Assembly: GCF_002007105.1 (NCBI RefSeq)
Contig: NZ_MVBC01000013.1
Span: forward strand, 62,001 to 126,000
Source of the DNA: Hymenobacter sp. CRA2
Lineage (GTDB): Bacteria > Bacteroidota > Bacteroidia > Cytophagales > Hymenobacteraceae
Length of the DNA stretch: 64,000 bases
Reading direction: 5' to 3'
Under the pieces are notes generated by a model. That model was not told where the DNA came from, did not search any database, and saw only the letters and a list, made by a program, of their open reading frames with translations. A program made the position numbers and the translations under genes. Shown here one piece after another: positions 39,906-49,426 of this stretch. The stretch's first letter is position 1; each line of letters begins with the position of its first letter.

Positions 39906-42746
39906 CTACATCATCACCCGACGCCGACGCAGGTGGTTCAGCCCCAAGCCGGCCCCGGCTACCAACAGCAGTACCGCACCGCCGTCGATGGGAACGGCCG
40001 TGGGCGGGGTTTCTTCGCCGGCATCGAGCGCGGCGTGGGCGCTGAGCACCTGCTCCTGCTTGCGGCGCAGAGCGGCCCGTTGGGCGTCGTTTTCGAGCGA
40101 GAGGTAAGACGTGAGCGGCGTGAGAATACCGGCCCGGAAGCTGGCCCGCACGGCAGGCAGGCGCGCTGCTTCGGCCTCGGCGGGGCGCAGCGCCTGGTGC
40201 TGCCGGTAGCCTTCCAGCAGCAGACCGGTCAGCCACGGCGAGGCGGGCAGCGCATCCGCGGCGGGCATAGCCAGACGTGGTTGATTGAGTACGATAGAGG
40301 CCTGCCCGTCGTCGAGCAGGTAGGCACGGGGCTTACCCGCCGCAGGCCAGGCCCGCACCCGTGCGGCGGTGCCGGGCAGCGGATCGGCCAGCCAGCGCTG
40401 AAAGGATGCCATATCGAGCGCATAAGCTTCGGGCTCCCCGCTCGGCCCCAGAATGTAGTAGGCCGGGCTCTCGGGATAAGCGCTGGCCAGGTCGGCAAAG
40501 TCAGCATCGAGCACGGCGCGGCTTGCGTCGGCCGTGACGAGCACCAGCACGGGATAAGTATCGGCGGGATGCTCCTGCTCGTGGGCCAGAATGCGGCGAA
40601 CGGTACCGGCCAGGTAGAGGCCGCCCGCGTTGGGCTCTTGCCGAAACTGCTGCTGCCAGTCGGCGCCGGCGGGCAAGGACCGCGGGTAGGTATTGACCAG
40701 GGTAAAACGGGGCGGCTCGGGCAGCGGCCGGCGCTGCAACTGGGCCTGCACCTGCGCTGCCAGCGCCGCTTTGTGCGCCTGCTGCCCGGCCGATACATCG
40801 AGCAGGAAGTGATAATAGGGCCGGCGGTGGGCCAGCGGCAGGCGCTGCTTGGCCGCGTGGCTCACGTACATTACCTCCTGGCCGGGTGTGGATACTTCGC
40901 CCACGGCGGGCTGCTGGGTAGCGTCGCCGAGGTGCACCAGCTGGAAATCGAAGCGCAGGTACACGGGCTCCTTGTGCACGAAGCAGATGCCGGTGCGGCG
41001 CACTTCGCGCGGGGCGAAGGGGAATACGCGCAAGCCGAGGCGGTTGCCGGTGAGGTAGTGCAGAATGCCCGGGTCGCGGCGGGTGTTCAGGCTCTGCGCA
41101 TACACCCAGGCGGCGGCTTTTTTCTCGGCCAGCACGCCATGCTCCCGCTTACCGGCAATGTCGAGGTAGTAATCCTGCACCCAGCAACCGGGCGGCACGG
41201 TAAACTCGGTAGCATACTCCAGCTGCTGCCCCCACTGCGTGGAGTCGGGGCAGGTCAGCTCCAGATCCACCCAGCTCACCCAGTGGCCCTGGCGGGCGTC
41301 GTAGGTGCTGCGGTGGCTGAGCCTGGTGAGCTGGGGCCGCTGCTGGGCCACGGGCTCGGCCTCAAGATTCTCAGCCGTACCCTCGCCGGTGAAGATGCGC
41401 TGTAGGCGGTTCAGCTTGTCGTCCGACAGGGTGAGGTTGTCGAGCACCAGCCAGTTGAAATACCGGGACAGGTAAGGCTGGCCTTTGGTGGCAAACTCTA
41501 CGTCGGGGACTTTGTGCTGCTGCACTATTTCCAGCGTGCGAGCCAGCGCATCGGCGTCGAGGTGGTACTCGCGGCGGAAGTCGGGAGCGTACACGTAGTC
41601 CAGGGCGGCGTGCAGGGTGCGGCGGTAGTGCCAGTACTCGGCCGTGAGGGCCAGCGGCAGCACCAGCAGGCCTGCTCCTACCACGGCCGCCAGCGTGCGG
41701 GGCGCAAAGGTGCCGCGTAGCGCGTCCAGGTCGCGGCCCAGCTGGGCGAGGTGCACCAGCAACAGCAGCGGTGCGAGCATCAGCAGGCCCGTGGCAAACA
41801 ACAGTAGCGCCACCACCGACAGCGGCAGCCAAGGCAGAAACACCAGGAAGAAGTACAGCGTGTAGGTGAGCGTGACGCTGCGGGCCGCCAGCAGCGCCAG
41901 CCGCGTCCAGCGGCCGGCCGGGGTGGGCAAGCACAGCAGCACGGCGTTGAGCACGGCCAGGATGTAAAACCACGGGCTGTGGAAGTCGCCGAAAATACCG
42001 CTGTTGCCGCCACCCAGCTTCTGGAACAAGCCGTTGTTGAGCGCCAGGCCCGCCAGCGGCAGCACGCCCGCAATCAGCGCCGTCCACACCACGCGGTAGT
42101 GCGGCCACAGCCCCGATTTGCGGCTCACGATGATGTAAAGGCCGCGGGCAATGGCCAGCAAAAACAGCAGCGTACCCAAGATAAAGCCAGTAGCCAGCAG
42201 CACGCTCTCCACGGCGCGCCCAAACGGCGTCGAGGGGTCCCACCACGAAACCGGGCTCATCAGCACTCCAAGCCCTACCGGCACCAGCGGCGCCACTACA
42301 AAGTTCGGCCACGCCGACGCGGGCCTATCCGTCGGCACCGAGCGGATGATGAGTACCAGCGCCGCGTGCGCCACGGTGGGCATCAGGAAGGTGCACGCGT
42401 AAAGCCAGGTTTCGCTGCCGACCATCCAGGTGGGCACTTCTGGGGGAAATAGCTCGCTGGCGCCGGCTACCAGGTAGCCACACATGAAGCCGAGGTTGAG
42501 TACCAGCGCCGCCACCGCGTAGAGCACCGACAAAGGCTGCCGCCGCCACAGGCACCACGCAGCGTAACCGGCGTGCATAGCAGCCAAGCTGATCAGCGCC
42601 ACCCACAACCACTTCCAGGCAAGCAGGCTGGCCGGCGGCAGCAAGGAGTGAATAACGCGGAACTCCCCGCCCAGCAGCAGGAGCAGCGCCAGCAGGGGCA
42701 GGGAGTTCAGCACGAACAGCCACTTCGGATTGAGCAGATTGCGCAT
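39906..42746 (-). CDS. VIT-domain membrane protein with exosortase-type sorting tail
   Basis: From ATG 42746 the product is 946 residues; the frame also offers an ATG at 42803 (965). I prefer 42746 because MRNLLNPKWLFVLNSLPL makes a natural first helix. About ten membrane helices fill residues 1-370. A VIT-like domain follows (about 475-620), with FTVPPGCWVQDYYLDIAGKR and GVLAEKKAAAWVYA. A VWA-like region (FLLDVSAGQQAHKAALAAQV) and a helical region come next. The C-terminus is a tripartite sorting signal: PIDGG, hydrophobic LLLVAGAGLGL, then NHLRRRR. This layout fits the MSEP-CTERM/XrtN-system VIT proteins of Bacteroidota. No exosortase gene is in the window. Confidence 0.82.
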   Translation of the reverse strand: MRNLLNPKWLFVLNSLPLLALLLLLGGEFRVIHSLLPPASLLAWKWLWVALISLAAMHAGYAAWCLWRRQPLSVLYAVAALVLNLGFMCGYLVAGASELFPPEVPTWMVGSETWLYACTFLMPTVAHAALVLIIRSVPTDRPASAWPNFVVAPLVPVGLGVLMSPVSWWDPSTPFGRAVESVLLATGFILGTLLFLLAIARGLYIIVSRKSGLWPHYRVVWTALIAGVLPLAGLALNNGLFQKLGGGNSGIFGDFHSPWFYILAVLNAVLLCLPTPAGRWTRLALLAARSVTLTYTLYFFLVFLPWLPLSVVALLLFATGLLMLAPLLLLVHLAQLGRDLDALRGTFAPRTLAAVVGAGLLVLPLALTAEYWHYRRTLHAALDYVYAPDFRREYHLDADALARTLEIVQQHKVPDVEFATKGQPYLSRYFNWLVLDNLTLSDDKLNRLQRIFTGEGTAENLEAEPVAQQRPQLTRLSHRSTYDARQGHWVSWVDLELTCPDSTQWGQQLEYATEFTVPPGCWVQDYYLDIAGKREHGVLAEKKAAAWVYAQSLNTRRDPGILHYLTGNRLGLRVFPFAPREVRRTGICFVHKEPVYLRFDFQLVHLGDATQQPAVGEVSTPGQEVMYVSHAAKQRLPLAHRRPYYHFLLDVSAGQQAHKAALAAQVQAQLQRRPLPEPPRFTLVNTYPRSLPAGADWQQQFRQEPNAGGLYLAGTVRRILAHEQEHPADTYPVLVLVTADASRAVLDADFADLASAYPESPAYYILGPSGEPEAYALDMASFQRWLADPLPGTAARVRAWPAAGKPRAYLLDDGQASIVLNQPRLAMPAADALPASPWLTGLLLEGYRQHQALRPAEAEAARLPAVRASFRAGILTPLTSYLSLENDAQRAALRRKQEQVLSAHAALDAGEETPPTAVPIDGGAVLLLVAGAGLGLNHLRRRRVMM

Positions 42747-42823
42747 AAGCACACAAGTAATGCCGACAGGTATAGCAACCCGGATAAGGAACGGCACAAA
42801 CATATATCAAAGAACTTTGCATT

Positions 42824-42832
42824 ACAAAGTTA
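42824..42832 (-). promoter_or_regulatory. Candidate promoter of the VIT-domain gene
   Basis: On the minus strand TAACTTTGT matches the TAnnTTTG -7 consensus, placing a start of transcription near 42818. The -33 element is not clear. Confidence 0.5.
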
Positions 42833-42890
42833 AGTCATAAAAATATTGCCCGCCCCGACTAGCGGGGCGCTGGTAGCTGATTCCGGCCTG

Positions 42891-42899
42891 TATTTTTGC
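42891..42899 (+). promoter_or_regulatory. Candidate promoter of the small membrane protein gene
   Basis: TATTTTTGC matches TAnnTTTG exactly, 22 bases before the ATG at 42922. It is divergent from the VIT-domain promoter 60 bases away. Confidence 0.5.
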
Positions 42900-42921
42900 C
42901 TCCCCTACTCTGCTTTGCTCT

Positions 42922-43341
42922 ATGGAATCCGCCAGCAACGACCCGATCTACGCCATTCCTGCCTCCTTCCGGCGCATGGAAAACCTGCACATCGTGTTCT
43001 GGCTGCTCAAGGACGTGAGCTGGTGCATGGTGTGGAAGCCGCTGGGCCTGCTCATGATTGTGCCCACGCTGGTTATTGCCGTGGTCATTGCGTGGCGCAC
43101 CCGGCACCTGGCCTCGGAGCTGGCCCACAACTTGGCCATTGTGCTCTGGATTTCAGCCAACTCTTACTGGATGATCAGCGAGTTTTTCCACTTCGACGAG
43201 GTGCTGGTGTGGCACCAGGTCACGGGCAAGCACATGGCCATCATCCCCTTCACGCTGGGCCTGCTCGTGCTGGCCTACTACTACCTGGTGCAGAAGCCGC
43301 GCGAAGCCAGCACGCAGCCCGAGCAAGTGGCCACGCTCTAG
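42922..43341 (+). CDS. Small four-helix membrane protein, unknown function
   Basis: A 139-residue membrane protein with helices at about 22-40, 42-60 (GLLMIVPTLVIAVVIAW), 70-86 and 105-125 (IIPFTLGLLVLAYYYLV). His and Trp are frequent in the loops (HLASELAHNLAIVLWISANSYW, FFHFDEVLVWHQ), which could bind a metal or heme, but this is only a suggestion. No family is recognised. It is divergently placed against the VIT-domain protein gene and ends at a strong terminator. Confidence 0.75.
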   Translation: MESASNDPIYAIPASFRRMENLHIVFWLLKDVSWCMVWKPLGLLMIVPTLVIAVVIAWRTRHLASELAHNLAIVLWISANSYWMISEFFHFDEVLVWHQVTGKHMAIIPFTLGLLVLAYYYLVQKPREASTQPEQVATL

Positions 43342-43365
43342 CGGCAGCCAGATTGGTGTAGTACC

Positions 43366-43403
43366 AAAAAAGGCCGCTTTCCTGGCAGGAAAGCGGCCTT
43401 TTT
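43366..43403. terminator. Bidirectional terminator
   Basis: A 13-base perfect stem (GGCCGCTTTCCTG / CAGGAAAGCGGCC) is flanked by AAAAAA on the left and TTTTT on the right. It sits between convergent genes and can end transcripts in both directions. Confidence 0.9.
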
Positions 43404-43423
43404 AACGCCGGTTAAGGCTATGC

Positions 43424-43660
43424 CTAGTTTGAAGCCGGCTTGTCTGCGCCACCTTCCATGCCGTTGGTCTGGTCACTGTCGCCGTAGCCGCCGCGCTGGC
43501 CGCTGCCGTCGCCCATGTTGCCCTGCGTCGGGGCGGACTGAGCCGAGTCGGTGCTGGTAGAGGCCACGTCGGGAGCCTGCTGCGCGTCTTCGCGGCGGCC
43601 CTGGGCTTCGCTGGATTCGTTAGGGGTGCTTTGGTTGGGTTGTTCTTGGTCGGGGAGCAT
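43424..43660 (-). CDS. Small low-complexity acidic protein
   Basis: A 78-residue protein made almost entirely of Asn, Gln, Ser, Asp, Gly and Ala (QPNQSTPNESSEAQ, GDGSGQRGGYGDSDQT), probably disordered. It has no signal peptide and no known domain. Support for it being real: an ATG start, a shared terminator placed correctly after its stop, and independent spacing from both neighbours. Function unknown. Confidence 0.6.
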   Translation of the reverse strand: MLPDQEQPNQSTPNESSEAQGRREDAQQAPDVASTSTDSAQSAPTQGNMGDGSGQRGGYGDSDQTNGMEGGADKPASN

Positions 43661-43771
43661 GGCAAAGAGGAGTTAAGGAAAACAGCGCAGCCGATACGGC
43701 CGCTGCACCCTATGCTCTACGCCTGCCGCCCGGCGGAGTTGGGCTAAGGCCTTGCTCCGCCGCCCGCCAAC

Positions 43772-44749
43772 CTAGATAAACCAGAGGTCTTCGGCCGCCA
43801 GCTGCAGGTGCACTGCCGCGCCGGCCGTCAGGCCGCGGGCGGTGGTCTTTACGGCCAAGTGGCTGCCCGCCAGGGTCACGCGCAACTCGAAGTAGCTGCC
43901 GAAAAACGTCACGGCCTCTACCGTAGCGGCCACGCCCTGCCCGGGCGCCGTGAGCTGGAGGCTTTCGGGCCGCACCAGCAGGCGCTTGCGGTTGGGTTTG
44001 GCACCGGCCTGCTGCACCAGCGCCTTGGCGGCAGCACCGGACAGCACGTTGTAGTCGCCGAAGAGGCCAGCTACGTACTCGCTGGCGGGCTGTCGGTAAA
44101 TCTGCGCCGGGGTGCCGCGTTGCACAAGGCGCCCGGCCTGCATCACCAGGATTTCATCGGCCCACGACAAGGTATCCAGCGGGTCGTGCGAAATCAGGGT
44201 GCAGGTAATGTCCAGCTCGGCGCTGATGTGCTGAATGACGGCTTTCAGGGTGCGCTTGTGGGCGCTGTCGAGGTTGGAAAACGGCTCGTCGAGCAGCAGC
44301 AGCCGTGGCGAACCGAGCAGCAAGCGGGCCAGGGCAATGCGCTGCCGCTCCCCGCCCGAGAGCTGGTTGGTTTTGCGCGCCAGCAGGTGGTCGATCTGGC
44401 ACAGCTCGTAGAGCTCGGCGGCGTCGGTGCCCAGCTTGTTGGCGTAGCGCAGCACCTGCTCCACCCGCAGAAACTTCGGCAGCTCGTATTGCTGCGAGAG
44501 GTAGGCAATGCCGGGGTGGCCCGGAATCAGCTTTTCGTGCGGGTCTTCCACCAGCTCGCCGGCAAAGCGCACCTCTCCCGCGCTGGGCGCCGCCAGCCCG
44601 GCAATGATTTGCAGCAGGGTGCTTTTGCCCGCGCCGGTTTCGCCCGCCACAGCAATTTTCTGGAATTGGTGCTGCGTAAAGCTGATGTCGTGCAGGCCGA
44701 AATTGCCGGCTTCCTGAAAGCTGATGTGTGAAACGCGCAGTAAATCCAT
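43772..44749 (-). CDS. ABC transporter ATP-binding protein with TOBE-like domain
   Basis: A 325-residue ATPase subunit. Walker A is GETGAGKST (about 37-45), the Q-loop lies in YLSQQYELPK, the signature is LSGGERQRIALARLL (about 134-148), Walker B is LLLLDEPFSNLD, and the switch His lies in LISHDPLDTL. A C-terminal domain of about 90 residues (about 235-325), ending AVHLQLAAEDLWFI, is of the TOBE type found in importer ATPases such as PotA, FbpC and ModC. No permease or binding protein is encoded nearby, so the substrate is open. The upstream neighbour on this strand is an outer-membrane protein gene 43 bases away. Confidence 0.92.
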   Translation of the reverse strand: MDLLRVSHISFQEAGNFGLHDISFTQHQFQKIAVAGETGAGKSTLLQIIAGLAAPSAGEVRFAGELVEDPHEKLIPGHPGIAYLSQQYELPKFLRVEQVLRYANKLGTDAAELYELCQIDHLLARKTNQLSGGERQRIALARLLLGSPRLLLLDEPFSNLDSAHKRTLKAVIQHISAELDITCTLISHDPLDTLSWADEILVMQAGRLVQRGTPAQIYRQPASEYVAGLFGDYNVLSGAAAKALVQQAGAKPNRKRLLVRPESLQLTAPGQGVAATVEAVTFFGSYFELRVTLAGSHLAVKTTARGLTAGAAVHLQLAAEDLWFI

Positions 44750-44792
44750 ACCGCAAAGCTCGGCACAAAACGGCGGGGCGCCGCCTACTTTA

Positions 44793-45542
44793 TTACTGCC
44801 GCTTGCCGAACAGGTAAGCCACCGACAGCTGCCAGGTGCGCAGCTTGTAAGTCGGTCCCTTGAAGCCGCCGTCTTCCACGTATGGAGGAAACAGGTCCGT
44901 AAGCCCCCGGCTGTAGCTCAGCTGCACCTGCAGCCCGCCCCACTGATAGCCCATGCCGCCCTGCACGCCAAAATCCCAGGGCTTGGAATAGAGCGGCGGG
45001 TTGGGGTCGTTGAAATCCGGATCGGCAGTTTCGCCCGCCGCTTTGATGTCGGTTTTGCCTTGCCTATCGTAGGCCTGCGCCCCAACGTTGGTCTGCAGCA
45101 CGTAGGAGTTGTTGTAAGTGGAGCTGCCGCCCAGCAGCCGGCTCACGTAACCGCCCGCAAACACCTGCAGCTCCTGGCCGTTGGCGCGTTGGGCAAATAC
45201 CACGTTCAGCGGCAGCGTCAGGTAGTTCAGGCGGAATGTTTGCTTGGTGGTGATGCGCGTAAAACGGACGCCCGGTCCGGGGTCCTGGTAGTCGTCATCA
45301 AGCCGAAAGCCCTTTTGTGCGTACAGCACCGACGCCTGCGCCACCCAGTGCTGCCACCCCACGCTTGCCGTGCCGCCCGCGGCGCCGCGCGTCAGGGGCT
45401 CCGCGTTGAACTCTCTTTCCGCCCCGGTGTACTTGGCCGTAGCTACGTTCAGTCCGACCTGCGGCCCGGCTGCAAAACGAACCTGGCTATGAGCATTCAG
45501 AGCGCCGAATAGGGCAAATGATAGCGTAACCCAATATTTCAT
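44793..45542 (-). CDS. Outer-membrane beta-barrel protein (PorT-like)
   Basis: A 249-residue protein with a signal peptide (WVTLSFALFGALNAHSQ, cleavage near residue 20). Alternating-hydrophobicity strands follow, such as VRFAAGPQVGLNVATAKY, QVFAGGYVSRLLG and WGGLQVQLSYSRGLTDL. It ends with the aromatic-containing strand LRTWQLSVAYLFGKRQ. This is the OMP_b-brl/PorT-like layout common in Bacteroidota. A TATTTTTGC promoter box lies only 4 bases before the ATG, so either it is not used or the leader is minimal. Ligand unknown. Confidence 0.8.
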   Translation of the reverse strand: MKYWVTLSFALFGALNAHSQVRFAAGPQVGLNVATAKYTGAEREFNAEPLTRGAAGGTASVGWQHWVAQASVLYAQKGFRLDDDYQDPGPGVRFTRITTKQTFRLNYLTLPLNVVFAQRANGQELQVFAGGYVSRLLGGSSTYNNSYVLQTNVGAQAYDRQGKTDIKAAGETADPDFNDPNPPLYSKPWDFGVQGGMGYQWGGLQVQLSYSRGLTDLFPPYVEDGGFKGPTYKLRTWQLSVAYLFGKRQ

Positions 45543-45608
45543 AAAGCAAAAATAGCCCGTTACGTCCCTGGCTCCATGTTACCTGTTCCGAATAAGCTCA
45601 CCGCCGCG

Positions 45609-46637
45609 CTAAGGCTGCACCGTCACGTTTTCCAGCTTGGCCGTCAGCAGCGGCTGCAGGCTGCCCTTCTTTCCCTTCGCTGCGGCGGTCAGGTTTAGCG
45701 TTTTGGTGCCGGCGCGCGCTGTTACGGTCATATGCCCGTCGGCTGCTTCGCGGATTTCGTACTGCGCCGCGCCGTTGCTGAAGCGCAGGCTGAGGCCCGC
45801 TGCCGACTTGCGCAGCGTAAAGGGCTGGGGTTCTTCGGTGCCGTCGGTAGGGTAAACAAACTCCAGCGTCTCGTCCTTGCGCAGCAGCACGTAGTACAGT
45901 TGGGTGTTGTCGGTGGTCAGCAGCACTACCGTCTTGCCGTTTTCGACCAGCGGAAACGAGCACACCTCCTGCGTGTTGCCGCCTTCGGTAGCTAGGAAGC
46001 GGGTGGTTTTCTTTACCATGCGGCGGCCGTCCCAGGTTTCCTCGGTGTTGATGCCGAAGGGAAATTGCATCAGGTCTTCCTCTACCCGCTTCACGAGAAA
46101 AGGCGCGCCGGCGCGCACCACAAACTCGGAGTATTCGTGCCAGCAGCAGCCGCTTTTGGTAGACACACTCAACTTTTTGGCTTTGGCATCAATCTGAAAC
46201 ATGCCGCAGTACTCCTGCGCCAGCCGGGTAAACGCCTCACTTAACTGAAAGCCCGTAGCCGTGGCCAGATACACCTGAAACGACGGCCCGTGGTAGCAGC
46301 TGTTCTGCCCGTCCTCGATGGCTAGGTCCTTGCGCCCGTCGAAGTTGAAGTCCTCGCTGATAATCACGCTCTGCTCGCCGTAAGGCAGCTGCTTCACGTT
46401 GGATTTGGGCTGGCCCTCGTGCAGCTCCACGGCCAGCTCCTCCGATTCTACCTTGATTACCTGCTTGCGGGTTTTCTTGTCGTAGATGGCCACCCAGCCG
46501 GGGCTGAACACCTCCGTGGGCTGCTCGATATGGATTTTGCCGTAGTAGCTGGGCGAAAAGTCATTGACGGTAAACTCCTCCTGGGCGTGGGCCGTCAAAG
46601 CGGAGAATAGCAGCGGTAGAGACAGATAGCGGTGCAT
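45609..46637 (-). CDS. Secreted hypothetical protein (XAC2610-like repeat)
   Basis: A 342-residue exported protein with signal peptide LSLPLLFSALTAHAQ. The N-terminal half contains IISEDFNFDGRKDLAIEDG, a calcium-type FG-GAP/XAC2610 repeat, then YHGPSFQVYLATATGFQLSE and CGMFQIDAKAKKLSVSTKSG, matching the XAC2610-related layout. Four Cys (in SCYHG, YCGM, GCCW) may form disulphides. The C-terminal 130 residues are beta-rich and include a predicted sandwich (TLRKSAAGLSLRFSNGAAQY). Function is not known. It stands upstream of the porin-like gene on the same strand, 66 bases apart. Confidence 0.78.
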   Translation of the reverse strand: MHRYLSLPLLFSALTAHAQEEFTVNDFSPSYYGKIHIEQPTEVFSPGWVAIYDKKTRKQVIKVESEELAVELHEGQPKSNVKQLPYGEQSVIISEDFNFDGRKDLAIEDGQNSCYHGPSFQVYLATATGFQLSEAFTRLAQEYCGMFQIDAKAKKLSVSTKSGCCWHEYSEFVVRAGAPFLVKRVEEDLMQFPFGINTEETWDGRRMVKKTTRFLATEGGNTQEVCSFPLVENGKTVVLLTTDNTQLYYVLLRKDETLEFVYPTDGTEEPQPFTLRKSAAGLSLRFSNGAAQYEIREAADGHMTVTARAGTKTLNLTAAAKGKKGSLQPLLTAKLENVTVQP

Positions 46638-46720
46638 GTAGCATTGGGAGTTCAGCGCAAAGAAAGCGTGTCATCGGCAGCCCAGCCGCAACGGTGCCGG
46701 CGTCGTTGCACGTCAGTAAT

Positions 46721-46833
46721 AGCCCATCATGTCGAGCTTGTCGAGACATCTTGCCTGCTGATGGCCGATAGTAAACCCAACGAATAGATTACTATTAAGC
46801 GAGATGTCTCGGCTGCGCTCGACATGATGGGCT
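46721..46833. repeat. Long inverted repeat, REP-like element B
   Basis: The left arm AGCCCATCATGTCGAGC...CGAGACATCT (46721-46753) is complementary to the right arm (46802-46833) except for a short central mismatch. About 50 unrelated bases lie between the arms. It resembles element A in layout but not sequence. It lies in the 310-base gap between the hypothetical and aconitase genes. Confidence 0.75.
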
Positions 46834-46886
46834 GCTTTCCTTGTCCATCCTCAACTCGACTGAGGTTCTGATTTTCACCTAAACCC

Positions 46887-46923
46887 AAACCGGCCGCCTC
46901 CCTACTCGGGAAACGGCCGGTTT
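46887..46923 (-). terminator. Terminator of the aconitase gene
   Basis: A 10-base stem (AAACCGGCCG / CGGCCGGTTT) with a 17-base loop starts 25 bases beyond the aconitase stop on the minus strand. The tail is TTTGGGTTT. Confidence 0.65.
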
Positions 46924-46947
46924 CTTATTCAGGCCAATGCCTCAGAA

Positions 46948-49242
46948 TTACTTCTGCGACAAGTTGCTGCCCGAAGCTTGCTGCTGGCGGATCAGGTTCA
47001 GGGCCGAGCCGGCTTTGAACCACTCGATCTGGCCCTCGTTGTAGGTGTGGTTCACCGTGATGAGGTCCGTGTCGCCGTCGGCGTGGTGCAGGCGGATCTG
47101 CAGGGGCTTGCCGGGGGCAAACTCCGTCAGGCCGAGGATGTCGATGGTGTCGCCCTCCTCGATCAGGTCGTAGTCAGCCTTGTTGGCGAAGGTCAGGGCC
47201 AGCATGCCCTGCTTCTTCAGGTTCGTTTCGTGGATACGAGCGAAGCTCTTCACCAGGATGGCGCGCACGCCCAGGTGGCGGGGCTCCATGGCGGCGTGCT
47301 CACGGGAGGAGCCTTCGCCGTAGTTTTCGTCGCCCACCACGATGGTGCCGATGCCCATGGCCTTGTAGTTACGGGCCACTTGCGGCACGGCGTTGTAGCC
47401 GTCACCCTGGGTCACGTAATCCCGCACGCTGTTGGCTTCGCCGTTGAAGGCGTTGATGGCGCCGATCAGCATGTTGTTCGAGATGTTGTCGAGGTGGCCG
47501 CGGTACTTCAGCCAGGGGCCGGCCATGGAAATGTGGTCGGTGGTGCACTTACCCTGGGCTTTGATCAGCAGACGCAGGCCCATCAGATCGGTGCCTTCCC
47601 ACGGCTTGAAGGGGTCCAGCAGCTCCAGGCGGTCGGAGTTCGGGTCCACGATTACCTGCACGCCCGAGCCGTTTTCGGCGGGCGCCTGGTAGCCGGCGTC
47701 TTCCACGGCGTAGCCCTGCGGGGGCATTTCCAGGCCGCGCGGCTCGTCAAGCTTCACCTGCTGGCCTTCCTTGTTGGTCAGCGTGTCGGTCAGCGGGTTG
47801 AAAGTCAAATCACCGGCAATGGCGAAGGCCGTCACGATTTCGGGCGAGGCCACGAAGGCGTGGGTGTTCGGGTTGCCGTCGTTGCGCTTGGCGAAGTTGC
47901 GGTTGAACGAGGTGATAATCGAGTTGCGACGCTTGGGGTCGTCGGTGTGGCGGGCCCACTGGCCGATGCACGGACCGCAGGCGTTGGCCAGCACCACCCC
48001 ACCCATTTGGGCAAACGTGTCGAGCAGACCGTCGCGCTGCACGGTGTAGCGCACAAGTTCGGAACCCGGGGTTACCGTAAACTCGGCATTCACGGCCAGG
48101 CCTTTCGATACGGCTTGCTCGGCAATGGAAGCGGCGCGGGTGATGTCCTCGTACGACGAGTTGGTGCACGAGCCGATCAGGCCTACTTCCAGCTTCTCGG
48201 GCCAGCCGTGCTCTTTTACGGCCGCCGCAAACTGCGAAATCGGCCAGGCAGCGTCCGGGGTGAAGGGGCCGTTCACGTGCGGTTCCAGCTCCGAGAGGTT
48301 GATTTCGATCAGCTGATCGTAGTAGGTAGCCGGGTCGGCGTACACTTCCGCGTCGGGGCGCAGGTGCGCGGCCACAGCGTTGGCAGCTTCGGCAATATCG
48401 GCGCGGCCGGTGCCCGAGAGGTACTCCACCATCGACTGGTCGAAGGCGAATACCGAGGTGGTAGCCCCGATTTCGGCGCCCATGTTGCAGATGGTGGCCT
48501 TGCCGGTGCATGACATGTTCTCCGAACCCTCGCCGAAGTACTCGACGATGGCGCCGGTACCGCCTTTCACGGTCAGGATGCCGGCCACTTTCAGGATGAC
48601 GTCCTTAGGCGAAGCCCAACCCGACAGCTTGCCGGTCAGCTTCACACCGATGAGTTTCGGGAATTTCAGCTCCCAGGCCATACCGGCCATTACGTCCACC
48701 GCGTCAGCACCGCCGACGCCGATGGCCAGCATGCCGAGGCCGCCGGCGTTGGGGGTGTGCGAGTCGGTGCCGATCATCATGCCGCCGGGGAAGGCGTAGT
48801 TTTCGAGCACCACCTGGTGGATGATGCCGGCGCCGGGCTTCCAGAAGCCGATGCCGTATTTATTGGATACGGAAGCCAAGAAGTCGTACACTTCCTTGTT
48901 TTCCGAGTTGGCAATGGCCAAATCCTCTTCAGCGCCTTCTTTGGCCTGAATCAGGTGGTCGCAGTGCACCGTGGAGGGCACCGATACCTTCACTTTGCCG
49001 GCCTGCATGAACTGCAGCAGGGCCATCTGCGCGGTGGCGTCCTGCATGGCCACGCGGTCGGGAGCGAAGTCAACGTAGGAAACGCCGCGCTCGAATGCCT
49101 TGCCGGGCGCGCCGTTGTAGAGGTGGGCGTATAGGATTTTTTCGGCCAGCGTGAGGGGGCGGCCCACTACGCGGCGGGCAGCTTCAACTCGCTCGCCCAG
49201 ACCGTTATACACGGTCTTGATCATTTCCAGGTCAAACGCCAT
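46948..49242 (-). CDS. acn: Aconitate hydratase
   Basis: A 764-residue aconitase of the mitochondrial-type family, interconverting citrate and isocitrate in the TCA cycle. The three [4Fe-4S] ligands are Cys359 in [13 protein letters not shown] and Cys422 and Cys425 in [11 protein letters not shown]. Other family signatures are [30 protein letters not shown], and the swivel-domain [19 protein letters not shown] and [18 protein letters not shown]. The length is as expected for this family and no residue looks lost. It is a single-gene unit with its own promoter and terminator. Confidence 0.97.
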   Translation of the reverse strand: MAFDLEMIKTVYNGLGERVEAARRVVGRPLTLAEKILYAHLYNGAPGKAFERGVSYVDFAPDRVAMQDATAQMALLQFMQAGKVKVSVPSTVHCDHLIQAKEGAEEDLAIANSENKEVYDFLASVSNKYGIGFWKPGAGIIHQVVLENYAFPGGMMIGTDSHTPNAGGLGMLAIGVGGADAVDVMAGMAWELKFPKLIGVKLTGKLSGWASPKDVILKVAGILTVKGGTGAIVEYFGEGSENMSCTGKATICNMGAEIGATTSVFAFDQSMVEYLSGTGRADIAEAANAVAAHLRPDAEVYADPATYYDQLIEINLSELEPHVNGPFTPDAAWPISQFAAAVKEHGWPEKLEVGLIGSCTNSSYEDITRAASIAEQAVSKGLAVNAEFTVTPGSELVRYTVQRDGLLDTFAQMGGVVLANACGPCIGQWARHTDDPKRRNSIITSFNRNFAKRNDGNPNTHAFVASPEIVTAFAIAGDLTFNPLTDTLTNKEGQQVKLDEPRGLEMPPQGYAVEDAGYQAPAENGSGVQVIVDPNSDRLELLDPFKPWEGTDLMGLRLLIKAQGKCTTDHISMAGPWLKYRGHLDNISNNMLIGAINAFNGEANSVRDYVTQGDGYNAVPQVARNYKAMGIGTIVVGDENYGEGSSREHAAMEPRHLGVRAILVKSFARIHETNLKKQGMLALTFANKADYDLIEEGDTIDILGLTEFAPGKPLQIRLHHADGDTDLITVNHTYNEGQIEWFKAGSALNLIRQQQASGSNLSQK

Positions 49243-49293
49243 GGGATATCAGCGGGAAAAGGGTGACAAAACCAAGCCTAGAATGGCTAAGGC

Positions 49294-49326
49294 GCAAATA
49301 TAGGCCCCCACTCACCGGCCGGCAAA
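49294..49326 (-). promoter_or_regulatory. Aconitase promoter (Bacteroidota -33/-7)
   Basis: On the minus strand TTTG (49326-49323) is followed after exactly 20 bases by TATATTTGC (49302-49294). Both elements and the spacing fit the Bacteroidota consensus. The leader to the ATG at 49242 would be about 45 bases. Confidence 0.7.
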
Positions 49327-49426
49327 CTTTATATTCGCCGCGGAGTTGTACGCGGGTTCGACCACTGGGGTCGGCAACGGAGTGTACTTTTTCGGGTCTT
49401 TTTGCGCCCATCTACCTTAGTAACAG

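Noticed and set aside
45546-45554. TATTTTTGC box as promoter of the porin-like gene
   Set aside because: It is only 4 bases before the ATG, so transcription would begin at or within the start codon; not listed as a feature.
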